The notes beneath the pieces were generated by a model. That model saw only the letters and a list, made by a program, of their open reading frames with translations, was not told the DNA's origin and ran no database searches. Position numbers and translations under genes: made by a program. Of a stretch of DNA of 64,000 nucleotides, positions 1 through 9,227 are shown in pieces. Origin of the DNA: an uncultured Croceitalea sp. (GTDB taxonomy: Bacteria; Bacteroidota; Bacteroidia; Flavobacteriales; Flavobacteriaceae); contig CANMOV010000001.1 of the NCBI GenBank assembly GCA_947499565.1, positions 558,001 through 622,000 on the forward strand. The letters are read 5' to 3'. Position 1 is the stretch's first letter, and every line of letters starts with the position of its first letter.

Positions 1-2
1 AA

Positions 3-299
3 AAGCTAGCAGCAGAAAGAACAGATAAAGCTGATATTTTTTGGAGTTATGAACGAATGAAAAAAAGAGGTATTACGGAAAATAACAAAGAAGAAATATA
101 TAACAGTATCAAGAATATGACGCTAGCTGATTTATCTACGTTTTTTAATGAGAACATTAAGAATGGGACTTATGATGTTATGGTAGTGGGTAATAAAAAT
201 GATGTTGATGTTAATGCATTGGCAAAATTGGGTGAAGTTCAAGAGTTGGATGTGGACTATTTGTTTAATTACGAAACTCCAATGCCAATTAAGAATTAA
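3..299 (+). CDS. M16 (insulinase-type) peptidase, C-terminal fragment
   Basis: The frame is open from the left edge of the window, so only about the last 98 residues are present. They contain helical stretches followed by a segment ending in 'YDVMVVGNKNDVD', which resembles the C-terminal inactive domain of M16 zinc peptidases of Bacteroidota, where a beta strand of the form 'vvvvGd...' precedes a short tail. The catalytic HxxEH motif would lie outside the window. The ATG at 57 is internal. A hairpin terminator follows 27 bases after the stop. The family assignment is moderately sure; being a 3' fragment is certain. Confidence 0.6.
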   Translation, partial: KLAAERTDKADIFWSYERMKKRGITENNKEEIYNSIKNMTLADLSTFFNENIKNGTYDVMVVGNKNDVDVNALAKLGEVQELDVDYLFNYETPMPIKN

Positions 300-325
300 T
301 TTAACAAGACCTTTTAAATAAATTA

Positions 326-354
326 GGACCCTGCTTTTTGCAGGGTTCTTATAT
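326..354 (+). terminator. Intrinsic terminator of the M16 peptidase gene
   Basis: Hairpin of nine pairs: GGACCCTGC (326-334), loop TTTTT, GCAGGGTTC (340-348), followed by a weak T-rich tail. It separates the peptidase gene from fabG. Confidence 0.7.
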
Positions 355-385
355 TTATATATTTGTTTTCTAATAGTAGATTTAT

Positions 386-1132
386 ATGAAACTCTTACAA
401 GATAAAAATGTCATTATAACTGGCGCAAGTCGTGGAATTGGAATGGGAATCGCTAAGGTTTTTGCCGAACATGGTGCTAATGTTGCTTTTACCTATAGTT
501 CTAGTGAAGCTCCTGCGTTAGCATTGGAAAAAGAACTATCAGGCTTAGGCGTAAAGGCTAAAGCCTATAAAAGTAATGCGGCAAGTTTTGATGACTCAGA
601 AAAGCTGGTAGCTTCGATTTTAGAAGATTTCGATGGTATTGATGTACTTATAAATAACGCAGGAATAACAAAGGATAATTTGTTAATGCGTATGGGAGAA
701 GAGGATTTTGATAAAGTAATCGAAATAAATTTGAAGTCAGTTTTTAATATGACAAAAGCGGTACAACGTACACTTTTAAAGCAGCGTAAAGGATCCATAA
801 TAAATATGAGTAGTGTGGTGGGTGTTAAAGGAAATGCTGGTCAAACTAACTACGCCGCATCTAAAGCTGGAATGATTGGATTCACAAAATCTGTCGCTTT
901 AGAGCTTGGGTCTCGAAACATTCGTTGCAATGCAATTGCTCCAGGATTTATAGAAACCGAGATGACAGATAAGCTGGACGAAAAAACGGTGCAGGGATGG
1001 CGAGATGCAATTCCTCTTAAACGAGGTGGCTCTCCGGAAGATGTCGCAAATGCATGTCTGTTTTTAGCGTCAGATTTATCAGCTTATGTGACGGGACAAG
1101 TATTGAATGTCGATGGTGGAATGCTTACCTAA
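386..1132 (+). CDS. fabG: 3-oxoacyl-[ACP] reductase FabG
   Basis: Classical short-chain dehydrogenase of 248 residues, the usual length for FabG. It reduces 3-oxoacyl-ACP to 3-hydroxyacyl-ACP with NADPH in type II fatty acid synthesis. Visible motifs are the cofactor-binding TGASRGIG (12-19), NNAG (90-93), and the catalytic Asn115, Ser142/143, Tyr156 and Lys160 (YxxxK). The C-terminal 'VTGQVLNVDGGM' is typical of FabG. It is cytoplasmic. A VWA membrane protein follows 27 bases later and then a prohibitin-like gene, probably in one transcript. Among SDR proteins FabG is the best fit, although other 3-oxoacyl reductases are close. Confidence 0.93.
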   Translation: MKLLQDKNVIITGASRGIGMGIAKVFAEHGANVAFTYSSSEAPALALEKELSGLGVKAKAYKSNAASFDDSEKLVASILEDFDGIDVLINNAGITKDNLLMRMGEEDFDKVIEINLKSVFNMTKAVQRTLLKQRKGSIINMSSVVGVKGNAGQTNYAASKAGMIGFTKSVALELGSRNIRCNAIAPGFIETEMTDKLDEKTVQGWRDAIPLKRGGSPEDVANACLFLASDLSAYVTGQVLNVDGGMLT

Positions 1133-1159
1133 ATTAGGATTATAATCGAATAAATATTA

Positions 1160-3190
1160 ATGCAGACAACAACGGTATTACTTATTATTCTTGCCGCGAT
1201 AGTCTCGTTATGTCTTGTTTTATTTCAATACTTTTTTAAGTCGAAAAAAGGAAAACTTCAGATACTTCTTAGTTTTTTGAGGTTTTTAATACTGTTTACT
1301 GGCTTTCTATTGCTTATAAACCCAAAGTTTATAAAAGAAGCATATACTATTGAGAAAGCACACCTGATTATCGCAGTTGATAATTCAACATCCATAAAAA
1401 ACCTCGATGGAACTTCAGCTGCTTTAGACAATTTAGATAGACTTAAATCCAACCCATCGCTTTTAGAGAAGTTTGAAATAAACTCTTATTCATTCGGAAA
1501 TTCAATACGCGAAGTTGATTCTATAAAATTTGATGCTAAAATCACCAATATATCTTCAGCTCTAAATAGTTTAAATGAAATTTATGGAAATTCTAAAAGC
1601 GCGCTTATACTATTGAGTGATGGTAATCAAACATTAGGTTTAGACTATGAATACCAAAAATTAGATGCTGCCCTTAGTGTTTTTCCTATTGTTATAGGAG
1701 ACACAACAACTTATGAAGACTTGCGTGTAGCATCGGTAAATGCCAATAAATATGCTTTTTTAAAAAACAAGTTTCCTATTGAAACTAGTATTTCCTACTC
1801 GGGAGAACGTTCTATAAATTCAATGGTGAAAATTTATTTGAACGGTAAACAGGTGTTTAGACAAGCGTTAAGTTTTAGTAAAACAAACACAAACACAGTT
1901 GTTAATGCATTACTTGAAGCAAGCGATGTGGGTATAAAAAGTTTAAAAGTTCAAGTTGATGAATTAAGTAATGAAAAGAACACTTTAAATAATAGCAAGG
2001 AACTTGTAATTGAAGTTATAGATGAAAAGACTAATGTTGGTCTCATATCATCCATTATACACCCGGATATAGGTGCTCTAAAGAAATCAATAGAGGCAAA
2101 TGAACAACGAGAAGTTCAAATTTTAAAACCCAATGCTTCAGTAGAAATTCTAGAGAATATTGATGTTTTTATTTTATATCAACCCAACACTACTTTTAAA
2201 TCAATTTATGATTTTATAGGCAAGCTAGGAGGAGGAGTTTTCACTATTACGGGTAGTAAAACTGATTGGAATTTTTTAAATGATATTCAATCTAGTTTTT
2301 CAAAAGAAAACTATAATCAAACAGAGGAGATACTTCCAATTAAAGACTCAAGTTTTCCTCTTTTTGATATTTCAGATTTATCTTTTGAAGGTTACCCACC
2401 TTTGGAAAGCGAGCTAGGAGATTTAGTAATTTCAAAGTCATATGAGACAATAGCCAGTCAACGGATTAAAGGTATAGATTTAGATTCACCATTATTTTTA
2501 ATTGTCAACGATGAAGAATCAAAAGAGGCTGTTCTTTTTGGTGAAAATATTTGGAAATGGCGCGTGCAGGCTTATAGAAATGAAAGAACCTTTAAGACTT
2601 TTGATGATTTTATGGGCAAGGTTTTGTTGTATTTATCCGATGTCAAACAAAAAAGCAGATTAGATATTACCTATGAAAGCCTGTATGAAGAAAGCTATAA
2701 TGCAAAAGTTTCTGCATCATATTTTGACAATTCTTACACTTTTGACCCAAATGCAAAGCTCACGCTAAAGTTAAAGAAGCAAGAATCAGATTTCTCCAGA
2801 GAACTTCCTATGCTTTTAAAAGGCAATACTTATGAGGCAAGTTTAGATGCCTTAGAAGCGGGTAATTATCAGTTTACAGTAATAGAATCAAAAAATAAAA
2901 TTTCTAAATCTGGACGGTTTAAAATACTTGACAGTAATTTGGAGGATCAATTTTTAGCTGCTGATTACGATAAGTTAGCTCGTTTTTCAAAAAGTACTAA
3001 TGGAGGACTTTATTTTCCAGAACAATTAGATTCGCTCATTGAAAATTTGCTTAGTGATAATCGTTTTACCCCAGTCCAAAAAAGCAATCGAAATGTAGTA
3101 TCTTTAATCGATTTTCGCTATCTGTTAATCCTTATGGTATTTGCATTAGGAGCAGAATGGTTTATAAGAAAGTATAACGGTTTATTATAA
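1160..3190 (+). CDS. VWA-domain membrane protein
   Basis: 676 residues. Two N-terminal membrane helices (about 4-25 and 36-55) are followed by a von Willebrand A-like domain starting near residue 85 with a MIDAS motif DNSTS (DxSxS). A middle region resembles the glutamine-amidotransferase-like part of Bacteroidota BatA-type proteins. A last helix near the C-terminus ('RYLLILMVFALGAEW') returns the chain to the membrane, so the large central part is probably periplasmic. It sits between fabG and a prohibitin-like gene (12 bases to the next start). The family is common in Flavobacteriaceae and has no firm role; I do not assign a function beyond a metal-dependent adhesion-type domain on the membrane. 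Confidence 0.8.
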   Translation: MQTTTVLLIILAAIVSLCLVLFQYFFKSKKGKLQILLSFLRFLILFTGFLLLINPKFIKEAYTIEKAHLIIAVDNSTSIKNLDGTSAALDNLDRLKSNPSLLEKFEINSYSFGNSIREVDSIKFDAKITNISSALNSLNEIYGNSKSALILLSDGNQTLGLDYEYQKLDAALSVFPIVIGDTTTYEDLRVASVNANKYAFLKNKFPIETSISYSGERSINSMVKIYLNGKQVFRQALSFSKTNTNTVVNALLEASDVGIKSLKVQVDELSNEKNTLNNSKELVIEVIDEKTNVGLISSIIHPDIGALKKSIEANEQREVQILKPNASVEILENIDVFILYQPNTTFKSIYDFIGKLGGGVFTITGSKTDWNFLNDIQSSFSKENYNQTEEILPIKDSSFPLFDISDLSFEGYPPLESELGDLVISKSYETIASQRIKGIDLDSPLFLIVNDEESKEAVLFGENIWKWRVQAYRNERTFKTFDDFMGKVLLYLSDVKQKSRLDITYESLYEESYNAKVSASYFDNSYTFDPNAKLTLKLKKQESDFSRELPMLLKGNTYEASLDALEAGNYQFTVIESKNKISKSGRFKILDSNLEDQFLAADYDKLARFSKSTNGGLYFPEQLDSLIENLLSDNRFTPVQKSNRNVVSLIDFRYLLILMVFALGAEWFIRKYNGLL

Positions 3191-3202
3191 AAACAAGAAC
3201 AC

Positions 3203-4018
3203 ATGGATAGATTACCAAAAATTGCTTTACCTGCAGTTTTCATTATTATTTTATTAATTATTTTAATTTCTAAATCTGCAGTTACAATAGGCTCAGGAGA
3301 AGCAGGAGTTTTGTATAAAACTTTTGGCGGTGGGGTAGTAACAGATGAGCCACCATTAGGAGAAGGCTTCCATTTGGTAGCACCTTGGAACAGAGTTTAT
3401 GTTTATGAAGTGCGACAGCAGGAATTATTTGAGAAGATGAAAGTGCTTTCATCTAACGGACTTGAAATTCAAATTGACGCATCTGCTTGGTACCAACCAG
3501 TGGCTAATGAATTAGGGAATTTGCATCAAAACTTAGGTGAAAATTATCTTGATCGGGTAATAAAACCTGCTATTCGAAGTGCAGCTCGTAGTGTTGTGGG
3601 TAGGTATACCCCAGAACAATTGTATTCAAGTAAGAGGGATGCCATCCAAGATGAGATATTTGCGGAGACTAAAAAGATTTTGGACAAACAGAATGTACAA
3701 TTAAATGAAGTTTTAGTGCGTGACGTAACCTTACCAAATACTATTAAAGAAGCTATTGAGCGTAAGCTAAGACAGGAGCAAGAATCGTTAGAGTATGAAT
3801 TCCGATTGGTAACTGCTAAAAAAGAAGCAGAAAAAGTTACTATTGAAGCGCAAGGTAAAGCAGATGCTAACCGCATATTAAGTGCTTCATTAACAGATAA
3901 AATTCTTCAAGATAAAGGAATAGATGCTACTTTAGAGTTATCAAAATCACCTAATTCAAAAGTAGTAATAGTTGGTTCTGGAGATTCTGGCTTGCCATTA
4001 ATTTTAGGAAATAACTAA
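3203..4018 (+). CDS. Prohibitin/SPFH (band 7) family membrane protein
   Basis: 271 residues. One N-terminal membrane helix (about 8-25) precedes an SPFH/band 7 domain with the typical 'GEAGVLYKTFGG', 'GFHLVAPW' and 'LSSNGLEIQIDASAWYQ' segments. A charged coiled-coil (about 185-230, 'RKLRQEQESLEYEFRLVTAKKEAEK') matches prohibitins. Such proteins form ring-shaped membrane scaffolds that influence proteases and membrane order. The stop lies only 46 bases before the leader of the histidine operon, and no separate terminator is seen before it. Confidence 0.88.
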   Translation: MDRLPKIALPAVFIIILLIILISKSAVTIGSGEAGVLYKTFGGGVVTDEPPLGEGFHLVAPWNRVYVYEVRQQELFEKMKVLSSNGLEIQIDASAWYQPVANELGNLHQNLGENYLDRVIKPAIRSAARSVVGRYTPEQLYSSKRDAIQDEIFAETKKILDKQNVQLNEVLVRDVTLPNTIKEAIERKLRQEQESLEYEFRLVTAKKEAEKVTIEAQGKADANRILSASLTDKILQDKGIDATLELSKSPNSKVVIVGSGDSGLPLILGNN

Positions 4019-4021
4019 AAT

Positions 4022-4049
4022 TTGCTTTTTTGTAAAGAAATTAAGTTTT
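4022..4049 (+). promoter_or_regulatory. Probable promoter of the histidine operon
   Basis: TTG (4022-4024), a 17-base spacer and TAAGTTTT (4042-4049) approximate the Bacteroidota pattern TTG-N17-23-TAnnTTTG with one mismatch. An alternative is TTG 4030-4032 with TAATTTTA 4049-4056 (16-base spacer). Either would start transcription just before the leader peptide ATG at 4064, leaving a very short 5' leader. Inferred only from pattern. Confidence 0.45.
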
Positions 4050-4063
4050 AATTTTACAACGTA

Positions 4064-4117
4064 ATGCAGAAGAATAACATACATCATCATATCGTAATAC
4101 ACGCTCAGGCGAGGTAA
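4064..4117 (+). CDS. hisL: Histidine-rich leader peptide of the his operon
   Basis: A 17-codon reading frame, MQKNNIHHHIVIHAQAR followed by TAA, lies 99 bases before hisG. Four of 17 residues are histidine: three in a row at codons 7-9 and one at codon 13. This is the signature of an attenuation leader: ribosomes stall on His codons when charged tRNA-His is scarce. The end of this frame overlaps a sequence that can pair with the 5' arm of the following terminator hairpin. It is too short for ordinary gene finders. Sequence support is strong, with no experimental evidence. Confidence 0.82.
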   Translation: MQKNNIHHHIVIHAQAR

Positions 4118-4178
4118 CGATATTTTGTATATTTCAAAATAGTAAAACCCGTTTGAGCAATCAAACGGGTTTTGTTTT
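4105..4178 (+). promoter_or_regulatory. his operon attenuator: antiterminator and terminator
   Basis: Terminator: a perfect 13-bp stem (4144-4156 with 4161-4173), GCAA loop and a T-rich tail. Antiterminator: TCAGGCGAGGT (4105-4115) can pair with ACCCGTTTGA (4147-4156) through ten pairs, two of them G-U, with one bulged A, which destroys the terminator. The antiterminator arm covers leader codons 14 to the stop. A ribosome stalled at the His codons 7-9 would leave it free (read-through), while one reaching the stop would mask it (termination). This is classical translation-coupled attenuation, inferred from base pairing. Confidence 0.8.
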
Positions 4179-4215
4179 ATATCCTTTTTGATTGTTTGGA
4201 CATTAAAATTAAAGA

Positions 4216-5073
4216 ATGACTAAAATTAGAATTGCTATTCAAAAAAGTGGAAGACTTAACGAGGATTCCCTTAAAATTTTGAAGGAGTGCGGTATCGCAA
4301 TAGATAATGGGAAAGACCAGTTAAAAGCAACTGCTAGAAATTTTCCCTTAGAAGTATTCTATTTACGTAATGGTGATATTCCGCAATATTTAAGAGATGG
4401 TGTAGTAGATATTGCGATTATCGGAGAGAATGTCTTAATTGAAAAGGGGGAAGGAATCACTATTGCGGAACGTTTGAATTTCTCCAAGTGTAAAGTTTCC
4501 TTAGCAATTCCAAAATCGGTAAAATATAATTCTGTAAAAGATTTTGAAGGAAAGCGAATTGCGACTTCATATCCAAATACAGTAAAAAACTATCTGAAAG
4601 AAAAAGGTGTAAAAGCAGATTTACATATTATTAATGGGTCTGTAGAGATTGCTCCAAACATTGGCTTGGCAGATGGTATTTGCGATATTGTTTCTAGCGG
4701 AAGTACACTTTTTAAGAACGGTCTGAAAGAAGTTGAAATAATGTTAAGAAGCGAAGCTGTTTTAGCAGTTTCACCTCAAATTAACCGAGAGCGCGAATTA
4801 CTGTTGAGCAAACTTCAATTCCGTATACAGTCTGTTCTAAGAGCAAGACAGTCAAAATATGTTTTGCTGAATGCACCTAACAATAAATTAGATGAAATTT
4901 TAGCATTACTTCCAGGAATGCGGAGCCCTACGGTTTTACCACTTGCTGAAGAGGGCTGGAGTTCCGTTCATACTGTAATAAATAAAGATACTTTTTGGGA
5001 AGTAATAGATGAATTAAAAACTGCAGGAGCGGAAGGCATTTTAGTTTGTCCAATTGAGAAAATGGTGCTCTAA
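4216..5073 (+). CDS. hisG: ATP phosphoribosyltransferase, long form
   Basis: 285 residues, the length of the long-form HisG with its own C-terminal ACT-like regulatory domain, so no HisZ partner is required. It catalyses the first step of histidine synthesis, ATP + PRPP to phosphoribosyl-ATP. Segments such as 'IAIQKSGRLNEDSLKILKECG' at the N-terminus, 'DGICDIVSSGSTL' in the PRPP-binding area and 'LPGMRSPTVLPL' in the C-terminal domain are diagnostic. It is the first gene after the attenuator. Its stop overlaps the hisD start by one base (TAATG). Histidine feedback probably acts on the C-terminal domain. Confidence 0.97.
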   Translation: MTKIRIAIQKSGRLNEDSLKILKECGIAIDNGKDQLKATARNFPLEVFYLRNGDIPQYLRDGVVDIAIIGENVLIEKGEGITIAERLNFSKCKVSLAIPKSVKYNSVKDFEGKRIATSYPNTVKNYLKEKGVKADLHIINGSVEIAPNIGLADGICDIVSSGSTLFKNGLKEVEIMLRSEAVLAVSPQINRERELLLSKLQFRIQSVLRARQSKYVLLNAPNNKLDEILALLPGMRSPTVLPLAEEGWSSVHTVINKDTFWEVIDELKTAGAEGILVCPIEKMVL

Positions 5074-6359
5074 TGAATAAAATTTATAATCCAGATAAGA
5101 AAGATTGGTCAGCATTGCTAAAGCGGCCTACCACAACTTTTGATGCTATAGAAGGTATTGTGAGCGAAGTTTTTAATGAAATAAGTACTAAAGGAGATTC
5201 AGCTGTTGCCTATTATACAAGAAAGTTTGATGGAATTGAGTTGGAATCCACATTAGTATCATCTCTAGAGTTTGAAGAAGCTGAAAACTTAGTAACTGAA
5301 GAATTAAAGAAAGCTATTCAACAGGCAAAAAAAAATATAGAGGCTTTTCATAAAGCTCAAATAACCGAAAAGGTGAAAGTTGAGACTATGCCCGGAGTAA
5401 CTTGTTGGCAAGAAAAGCGGCCTATTCAAAAGGTGGGTTTATACATACCTGGAGGCACCGCACCACTATTTTCTACAATCTTGATGCTAGCAATACCCGC
5501 CAAAATTGCTGGTTGTAATGAAGTTGTTTTATGCAGTCCCCCAGATAAACAGGGTAAATTAAATCCAGCTGTTTTATATACAGCTAGGCAATGCGGGGTA
5601 GAAAAATTTTTTAAAGTAGGTGGTATTCAGGCTATTGCGGCTATGACTTTTGGCACTAAAAGTATTCCACAAGTTTATAAAATATTTGGACCAGGAAATC
5701 AATATGTTACTGTTGCCAAACAGTGGGCCACGAGATACGGTATTGCAATTGATATGCCTGCTGGACCCAGCGAACTTTTAGTAGTTGCAGACGATAGTGC
5801 AAATGCAGCATTTGTAGCTTCAGATTTATTAAGTCAGGCAGAACATGGTATAGATAGTCAAGTTATTTTAGTTTCCATTTCTAAAACATTCATTTTAAAA
5901 GTTGAAGAAGAAATACTAAATCAAATTGTTAACCTTCCAAGAAAGGAGATTGCCCAAAAAGCCATAGCTAATAGTAAGTTAATTTATGTGGAAGACGATA
6001 CGACAGCACTAGAATTAATAAATGAATATGCTCCCGAGCATTATATTGTTTGCGTTGAAAATGAAGATTTTTACATACAAAATACAATGAATGCAGGCTC
6101 TGTTTTTATTGGTAATTATACACCGGAAAGCGCCGGAGATTACGCTTCTGGAACTAACCATACTTTACCTACTAACGGTTATGCAAAACAATATAGTGGC
6201 GTTAATTTGGACAGTTTTCTGAAGAGTATGACATTTCAGAAAATAACTAGTGAAGGAATTAAAAATTTAGGCAACACTATTGAACTAATGGCAGAAGCAG
6301 AAGGATTACAAGCACATAAAAATGCGGTTACCTTACGATTGGCAAGTTTAAAGAAATAA
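5073..6359 (+). CDS. hisD: Histidinol dehydrogenase
   Basis: 428 residues, the usual length. It oxidises L-histidinol to L-histidine in two NAD-dependent steps using zinc. Characteristic stretches are 'GLYIPGGTAPLFSTILMLAIPAKIAG', 'IFGPGNQYVTVAKQ', 'DMPAGPSELLVVAD', the zinc/catalytic 'LLSQAEHGIDSQ' and 'EYAPEHYIV', and 'FIGNYTPESAGDYASGTNHTLPT'. The ATG overlaps the hisG stop by one base and hisC follows after one base, so it is translationally coupled within the operon. Confidence 0.97.
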   Translation: MNKIYNPDKKDWSALLKRPTTTFDAIEGIVSEVFNEISTKGDSAVAYYTRKFDGIELESTLVSSLEFEEAENLVTEELKKAIQQAKKNIEAFHKAQITEKVKVETMPGVTCWQEKRPIQKVGLYIPGGTAPLFSTILMLAIPAKIAGCNEVVLCSPPDKQGKLNPAVLYTARQCGVEKFFKVGGIQAIAAMTFGTKSIPQVYKIFGPGNQYVTVAKQWATRYGIAIDMPAGPSELLVVADDSANAAFVASDLLSQAEHGIDSQVILVSISKTFILKVEEEILNQIVNLPRKEIAQKAIANSKLIYVEDDTTALELINEYAPEHYIVCVENEDFYIQNTMNAGSVFIGNYTPESAGDYASGTNHTLPTNGYAKQYSGVNLDSFLKSMTFQKITSEGIKNLGNTIELMAEAEGLQAHKNAVTLRLASLKK

Positions 6360-6360
6360 C

Positions 6361-7404
6361 ATGAGCTTCAATTTAGAAAATATAACTAGACAGAATATCA
6401 AGGATTTAAAGCCATATTCATCAGCGCGCGATGAATTTGTATCGCTAGGTGAAAACATGGTATTTTTAGATGCTAATGAGAATCCATATGCTAATGGAGT
6501 TAATCGTTATCCAGACCCACATCAACATAAGCTTAAAGCTTTGTTAGCGAAACAGCGAGGTATAAATAAAAAACAAATAGTACTAGGGAACGGAAGTGAT
6601 GAGATATTAGATTTACTCTTTAGAGCATTTTGCGAACCTAACGCGGACAATATTGTCTCACTACCACCAACATATGGTATGTATAAAGTACTTTCCGCAA
6701 CAAACGCGATAGAGAATAGAGAGGTATTGTTAAATGCAGATTTTCAACCGGATATAGATGCTATTTTTAAAGTAGTAAATAAGAATACCAAATTGTTATT
6801 CCTTTGTTCGCCCAATAATCCAACTGGAAATCTAATAGCTAATAATTTAATAGAAAGCATACTTACAGAATTTAATGGATTAGTAGTTATGGATGAGGCC
6901 TACATAGATTTTGCGAGTACAGCATCATGGATAAACAGGTTAGATGAATATCCAAATCTGGTGGTAACGCAAACCTTATCAAAAGCCTATGGAATGGCTG
7001 GAATTCGATTAGGGATGTGTTTTGCCTCTAAAGAAATTACCACGGTATTAAAAAAGATAAAACCGCCTTATAACGTAAATGAATTAACACAACAACGTGC
7101 TTTATTAGGTGTTAAGAATTCAGATAAAGTAGCTACGCAAGTTGAAGAGATTTTGGTAGAGCGTAAGAACCTTCTTAAAGCACTTAGCAAAAATTCGTTT
7201 ATTCGACATGTATACCCAAGCGAAGCTAATTTTCTTTTAGCTAAAGTAGATGACGCAAAGCTTCGTTATAAGCAATTATTAAATGCAGGAATTGTTATTC
7301 GGAATAGAAGTAACCAACCCCTTTGTGAAAACACCTTACGTTTTACCGTAGGGACAAGTGAGGAAAATACAAAGTTGATTAAAGCACTTAAAGAGATTAA
7401 ATAA
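6361..7404 (+). CDS. hisC: Histidinol-phosphate aminotransferase
   Basis: 347 residues, a fold-type I PLP enzyme that transfers an amino group from glutamate to imidazole-acetol phosphate. '[18 protein letters not shown]' at the N-terminus, '[16 protein letters not shown]', '[10 protein letters not shown]', '[10 protein letters not shown]' and the PLP-lysine segment '[16 protein letters not shown]' (Lys near 207) are typical of HisC. The stop overlaps the hisB start by one base. Confidence 0.97.
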   Translation: MSFNLENITRQNIKDLKPYSSARDEFVSLGENMVFLDANENPYANGVNRYPDPHQHKLKALLAKQRGINKKQIVLGNGSDEILDLLFRAFCEPNADNIVSLPPTYGMYKVLSATNAIENREVLLNADFQPDIDAIFKVVNKNTKLLFLCSPNNPTGNLIANNLIESILTEFNGLVVMDEAYIDFASTASWINRLDEYPNLVVTQTLSKAYGMAGIRLGMCFASKEITTVLKKIKPPYNVNELTQQRALLGVKNSDKVATQVEEILVERKNLLKALSKNSFIRHVYPSEANFLLAKVDDAKLRYKQLLNAGIVIRNRSNQPLCENTLRFTVGTSEENTKLIKALKEIK

Positions 7405-8543
7405 TGGCACAGAAAGTATTGTTTATAGACCGCGATGGGACTTTAGCACTCGAACCACCAGTTGATTATCAATTAGATAGTTTTAAAAAGCTAGTGTTCT
7501 ATCCTAAAGTGTTTACTTATTTAAGAAAGATTGCAATAGAATTGGATTATGAACTTGTTATGGTAACTAATCAAGATGGTTTAGGTACCGATTCTTTTCC
7601 AGAGCATACTTTTTGGCCAGTTCAAGAATTTATAATTAAGTCATTTGAAAATGAAGGAGTTGTTTTTAAAGAAGTTTTTATTGATAGAACCTTCCCACAT
7701 GAAAATGCAGATACTAGAAAACCAGGAATAGGATTGCTAAGACATTATCTGACAGAGGATTATGACATGGATAATTCCTTTGTGATTGGCGATAGATTAA
7801 CCGATATGGAGTTAGCAAAGAATTTAGGAGCTAATGGGGTTTTTATTAACGATGAAACACATTTAGGTACTGATGAGATTACGATAAAAAAGACTGACCT
7901 TTCTGACTATATCTCACTAGAAACCAACGATTGGGAGAAGATTTATGAATTTTTAAAACTCTCAAACCGCGTGGGAAAAATCCACCGAAAAACTAAAGAA
8001 ACAGATGTTAAAATTGAACTGAATTTAGATGGAACAGGTGAAAGTGATATAAAAACAGGATTGGCATTTTTTGACCATATGCTAGATCAGTTAGCAAGAC
8101 ACGGTCAGATGGATTTAATAATCCACGTAAATGGCGATTTAGAAGTAGATGAGCACCATACCATAGAGGATACGGCAATAGCTTTGGGAGAAGTATTCCA
8201 TAATGCAGTAGGTAATAAGCTAGGTATAGAGCGTTATGGATTTTGTTTGCCGATGGATGATTGTTTGGCTCAAGTTGCTATAGATTTTGGAGGGCGTAAT
8301 TGGCTTGTTTGGGATGCAGATTTTAAACGTGAAAAAGTTGGTGATATGCCAACAGAAATGTTTTATCATTTTTTTAAATCATTTACCGATGGAGCTAAAG
8401 TCAACTTGAATATAAAGGCAGAAGGTACTAACGAACATCACAAGATAGAAGCAATATTTAAAGCTTTTGCTAAATCAATAAAGATGGCTGTAAAGCGGGA
8501 TGTAGAAAAAATGGTATTACCAAGCACTAAAGGAATATTGTAA
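7404..8543 (+). CDS. hisB: Bifunctional histidinol-phosphatase / imidazoleglycerol-phosphate dehydratase
   Basis: 379 residues with two fused domains. The N-terminal HAD phosphatase (about 1-165) has the nucleophile motif DRDGT (DxDxT) and removes phosphate from histidinol phosphate. The C-terminal dehydratase (about 185-379) has paired metal-binding motifs '[13 protein letters not shown]', '[15 protein letters not shown]' and '[14 protein letters not shown]' and converts imidazoleglycerol phosphate to imidazole-acetol phosphate. The fusion resembles that of enterobacteria. A palindromic repeat lies between this gene and hisH, the only sizeable gap in the operon. Confidence 0.97.
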   Translation: MAQKVLFIDRDGTLALEPPVDYQLDSFKKLVFYPKVFTYLRKIAIELDYELVMVTNQDGLGTDSFPEHTFWPVQEFIIKSFENEGVVFKEVFIDRTFPHENADTRKPGIGLLRHYLTEDYDMDNSFVIGDRLTDMELAKNLGANGVFINDETHLGTDEITIKKTDLSDYISLETNDWEKIYEFLKLSNRVGKIHRKTKETDVKIELNLDGTGESDIKTGLAFFDHMLDQLARHGQMDLIIHVNGDLEVDEHHTIEDTAIALGEVFHNAVGNKLGIERYGFCLPMDDCLAQVAIDFGGRNWLVWDADFKREKVGDMPTEMFYHFFKSFTDGAKVNLNIKAEGTNEHHKIEAIFKAFAKSIKMAVKRDVEKMVLPSTKGIL

Positions 8544-8550
8544 AAACAAT

Positions 8551-8627
8551 GTCATTTCGAATGTCACATTGAGCGCAGTCGAAATGGACATGAGAAATCT
8601 AGATTTCTCACATACGTTCGAAATGAC
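8551..8627. repeat. Palindromic interspersed repeat, copy 1 (hisB-hisH gap)
   Basis: A 77-bp element bounded by GTCATTTCGAA and TTCGAAATGAC. It contains the perfect 20-bp palindrome TGAGAAATCTAGATTTCTCA (8591-8610) and the segment GTCACATTGAGCGCAGTCGA. The same 20-bp core recurs at 58313-58332, and a decayed copy lies at 29287-29346. It has the look of REP/BIME-type intergenic repeats. It splits the his operon and could form a strong RNA hairpin between hisB and hisH. Confidence 0.8.
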
Positions 8628-8639
8628 TAAACAAACAAC

Positions 8640-9227
8640 ATGAAACTAGTAATTATTGACTACGGTGCAGGTAATATTCAGAGCATAAAATTTGCTTTTA
8701 AGCGATTAGGAGTAGAAGCTGAATTAAGTAGCGAGATAGAAACTATCCGTAATGCAGATAAGGTTATTTTCCCAGGAGTTGGAGAAGCAAGCACTGCTAT
8801 GAATAAATTAAAGGGAAGTGGTTTAAACATTCTAATTCCTGAATTAAAACAACCAGTACTTGGTATTTGTTTGGGTATGCAACTAATGTGTAATTCATCT
8901 GAAGAAGGTAACACCAAAGGCTTGGGGATTTTTAATGTTGATGTAGTGAAATTTGATGGTACAAAGAAAGTGCCTCAAATTGGTTGGAATAAAGTTGAGG
9001 GACTGAAATCGCAATTGTTTTCTGGTCTTGAAAATGGTTTTATTTACCAAGTACATAGCTTTTATGCTCCAAGAATTAAAGAAACTATAGCAACTTGTAA
9101 TTACGGAATAACATATAGTGCAGCATTAAAAAAAGACAACTTTTATGGCACACAATTTCATCCAGAAAAATCTGGAGAATACGGTGCTAAGATTTTAGAG
9201 AATTTTATTTCCTTAAAGAATGAGTAA
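8640..9227 (+). CDS. hisH: Imidazole glycerol phosphate synthase, glutaminase subunit
   Basis: 195 residues, a class I glutamine amidotransferase. It releases ammonia from glutamine and channels it to HisF. The catalytic triad is visible as the nucleophile Cys in 'LGICLGMQLM' (about residue 76) and His/Glu in 'GTQFHPEKSGEYG' near the C-terminus; 'VIIDYGAGNIQS' at the N-terminus is typical. It begins after the palindromic repeat and overlaps the following GNAT gene by eight bases. Confidence 0.96.
   Translation: MKLVIIDYGAGNIQSIKFAFKRLGVEAELSSEIETIRNADKVIFPGVGEASTAMNKLKGSGLNILIPELKQPVLGICLGMQLMCNSSEEGNTKGLGIFNVDVVKFDGTKKVPQIGWNKVEGLKSQLFSGLENGFIYQVHSFYAPRIKETIATCNYGITYSAALKKDNFYGTQFHPEKSGEYGAKILENFISLKNE

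Noticed and set aside
4144-4178. Hairpin as a plain terminator of the prohibitin operon
   Set aside because: It could serve that role, but the His-rich leader frame and the alternative pairing just before it make an attenuator of the his operon the better explanation.
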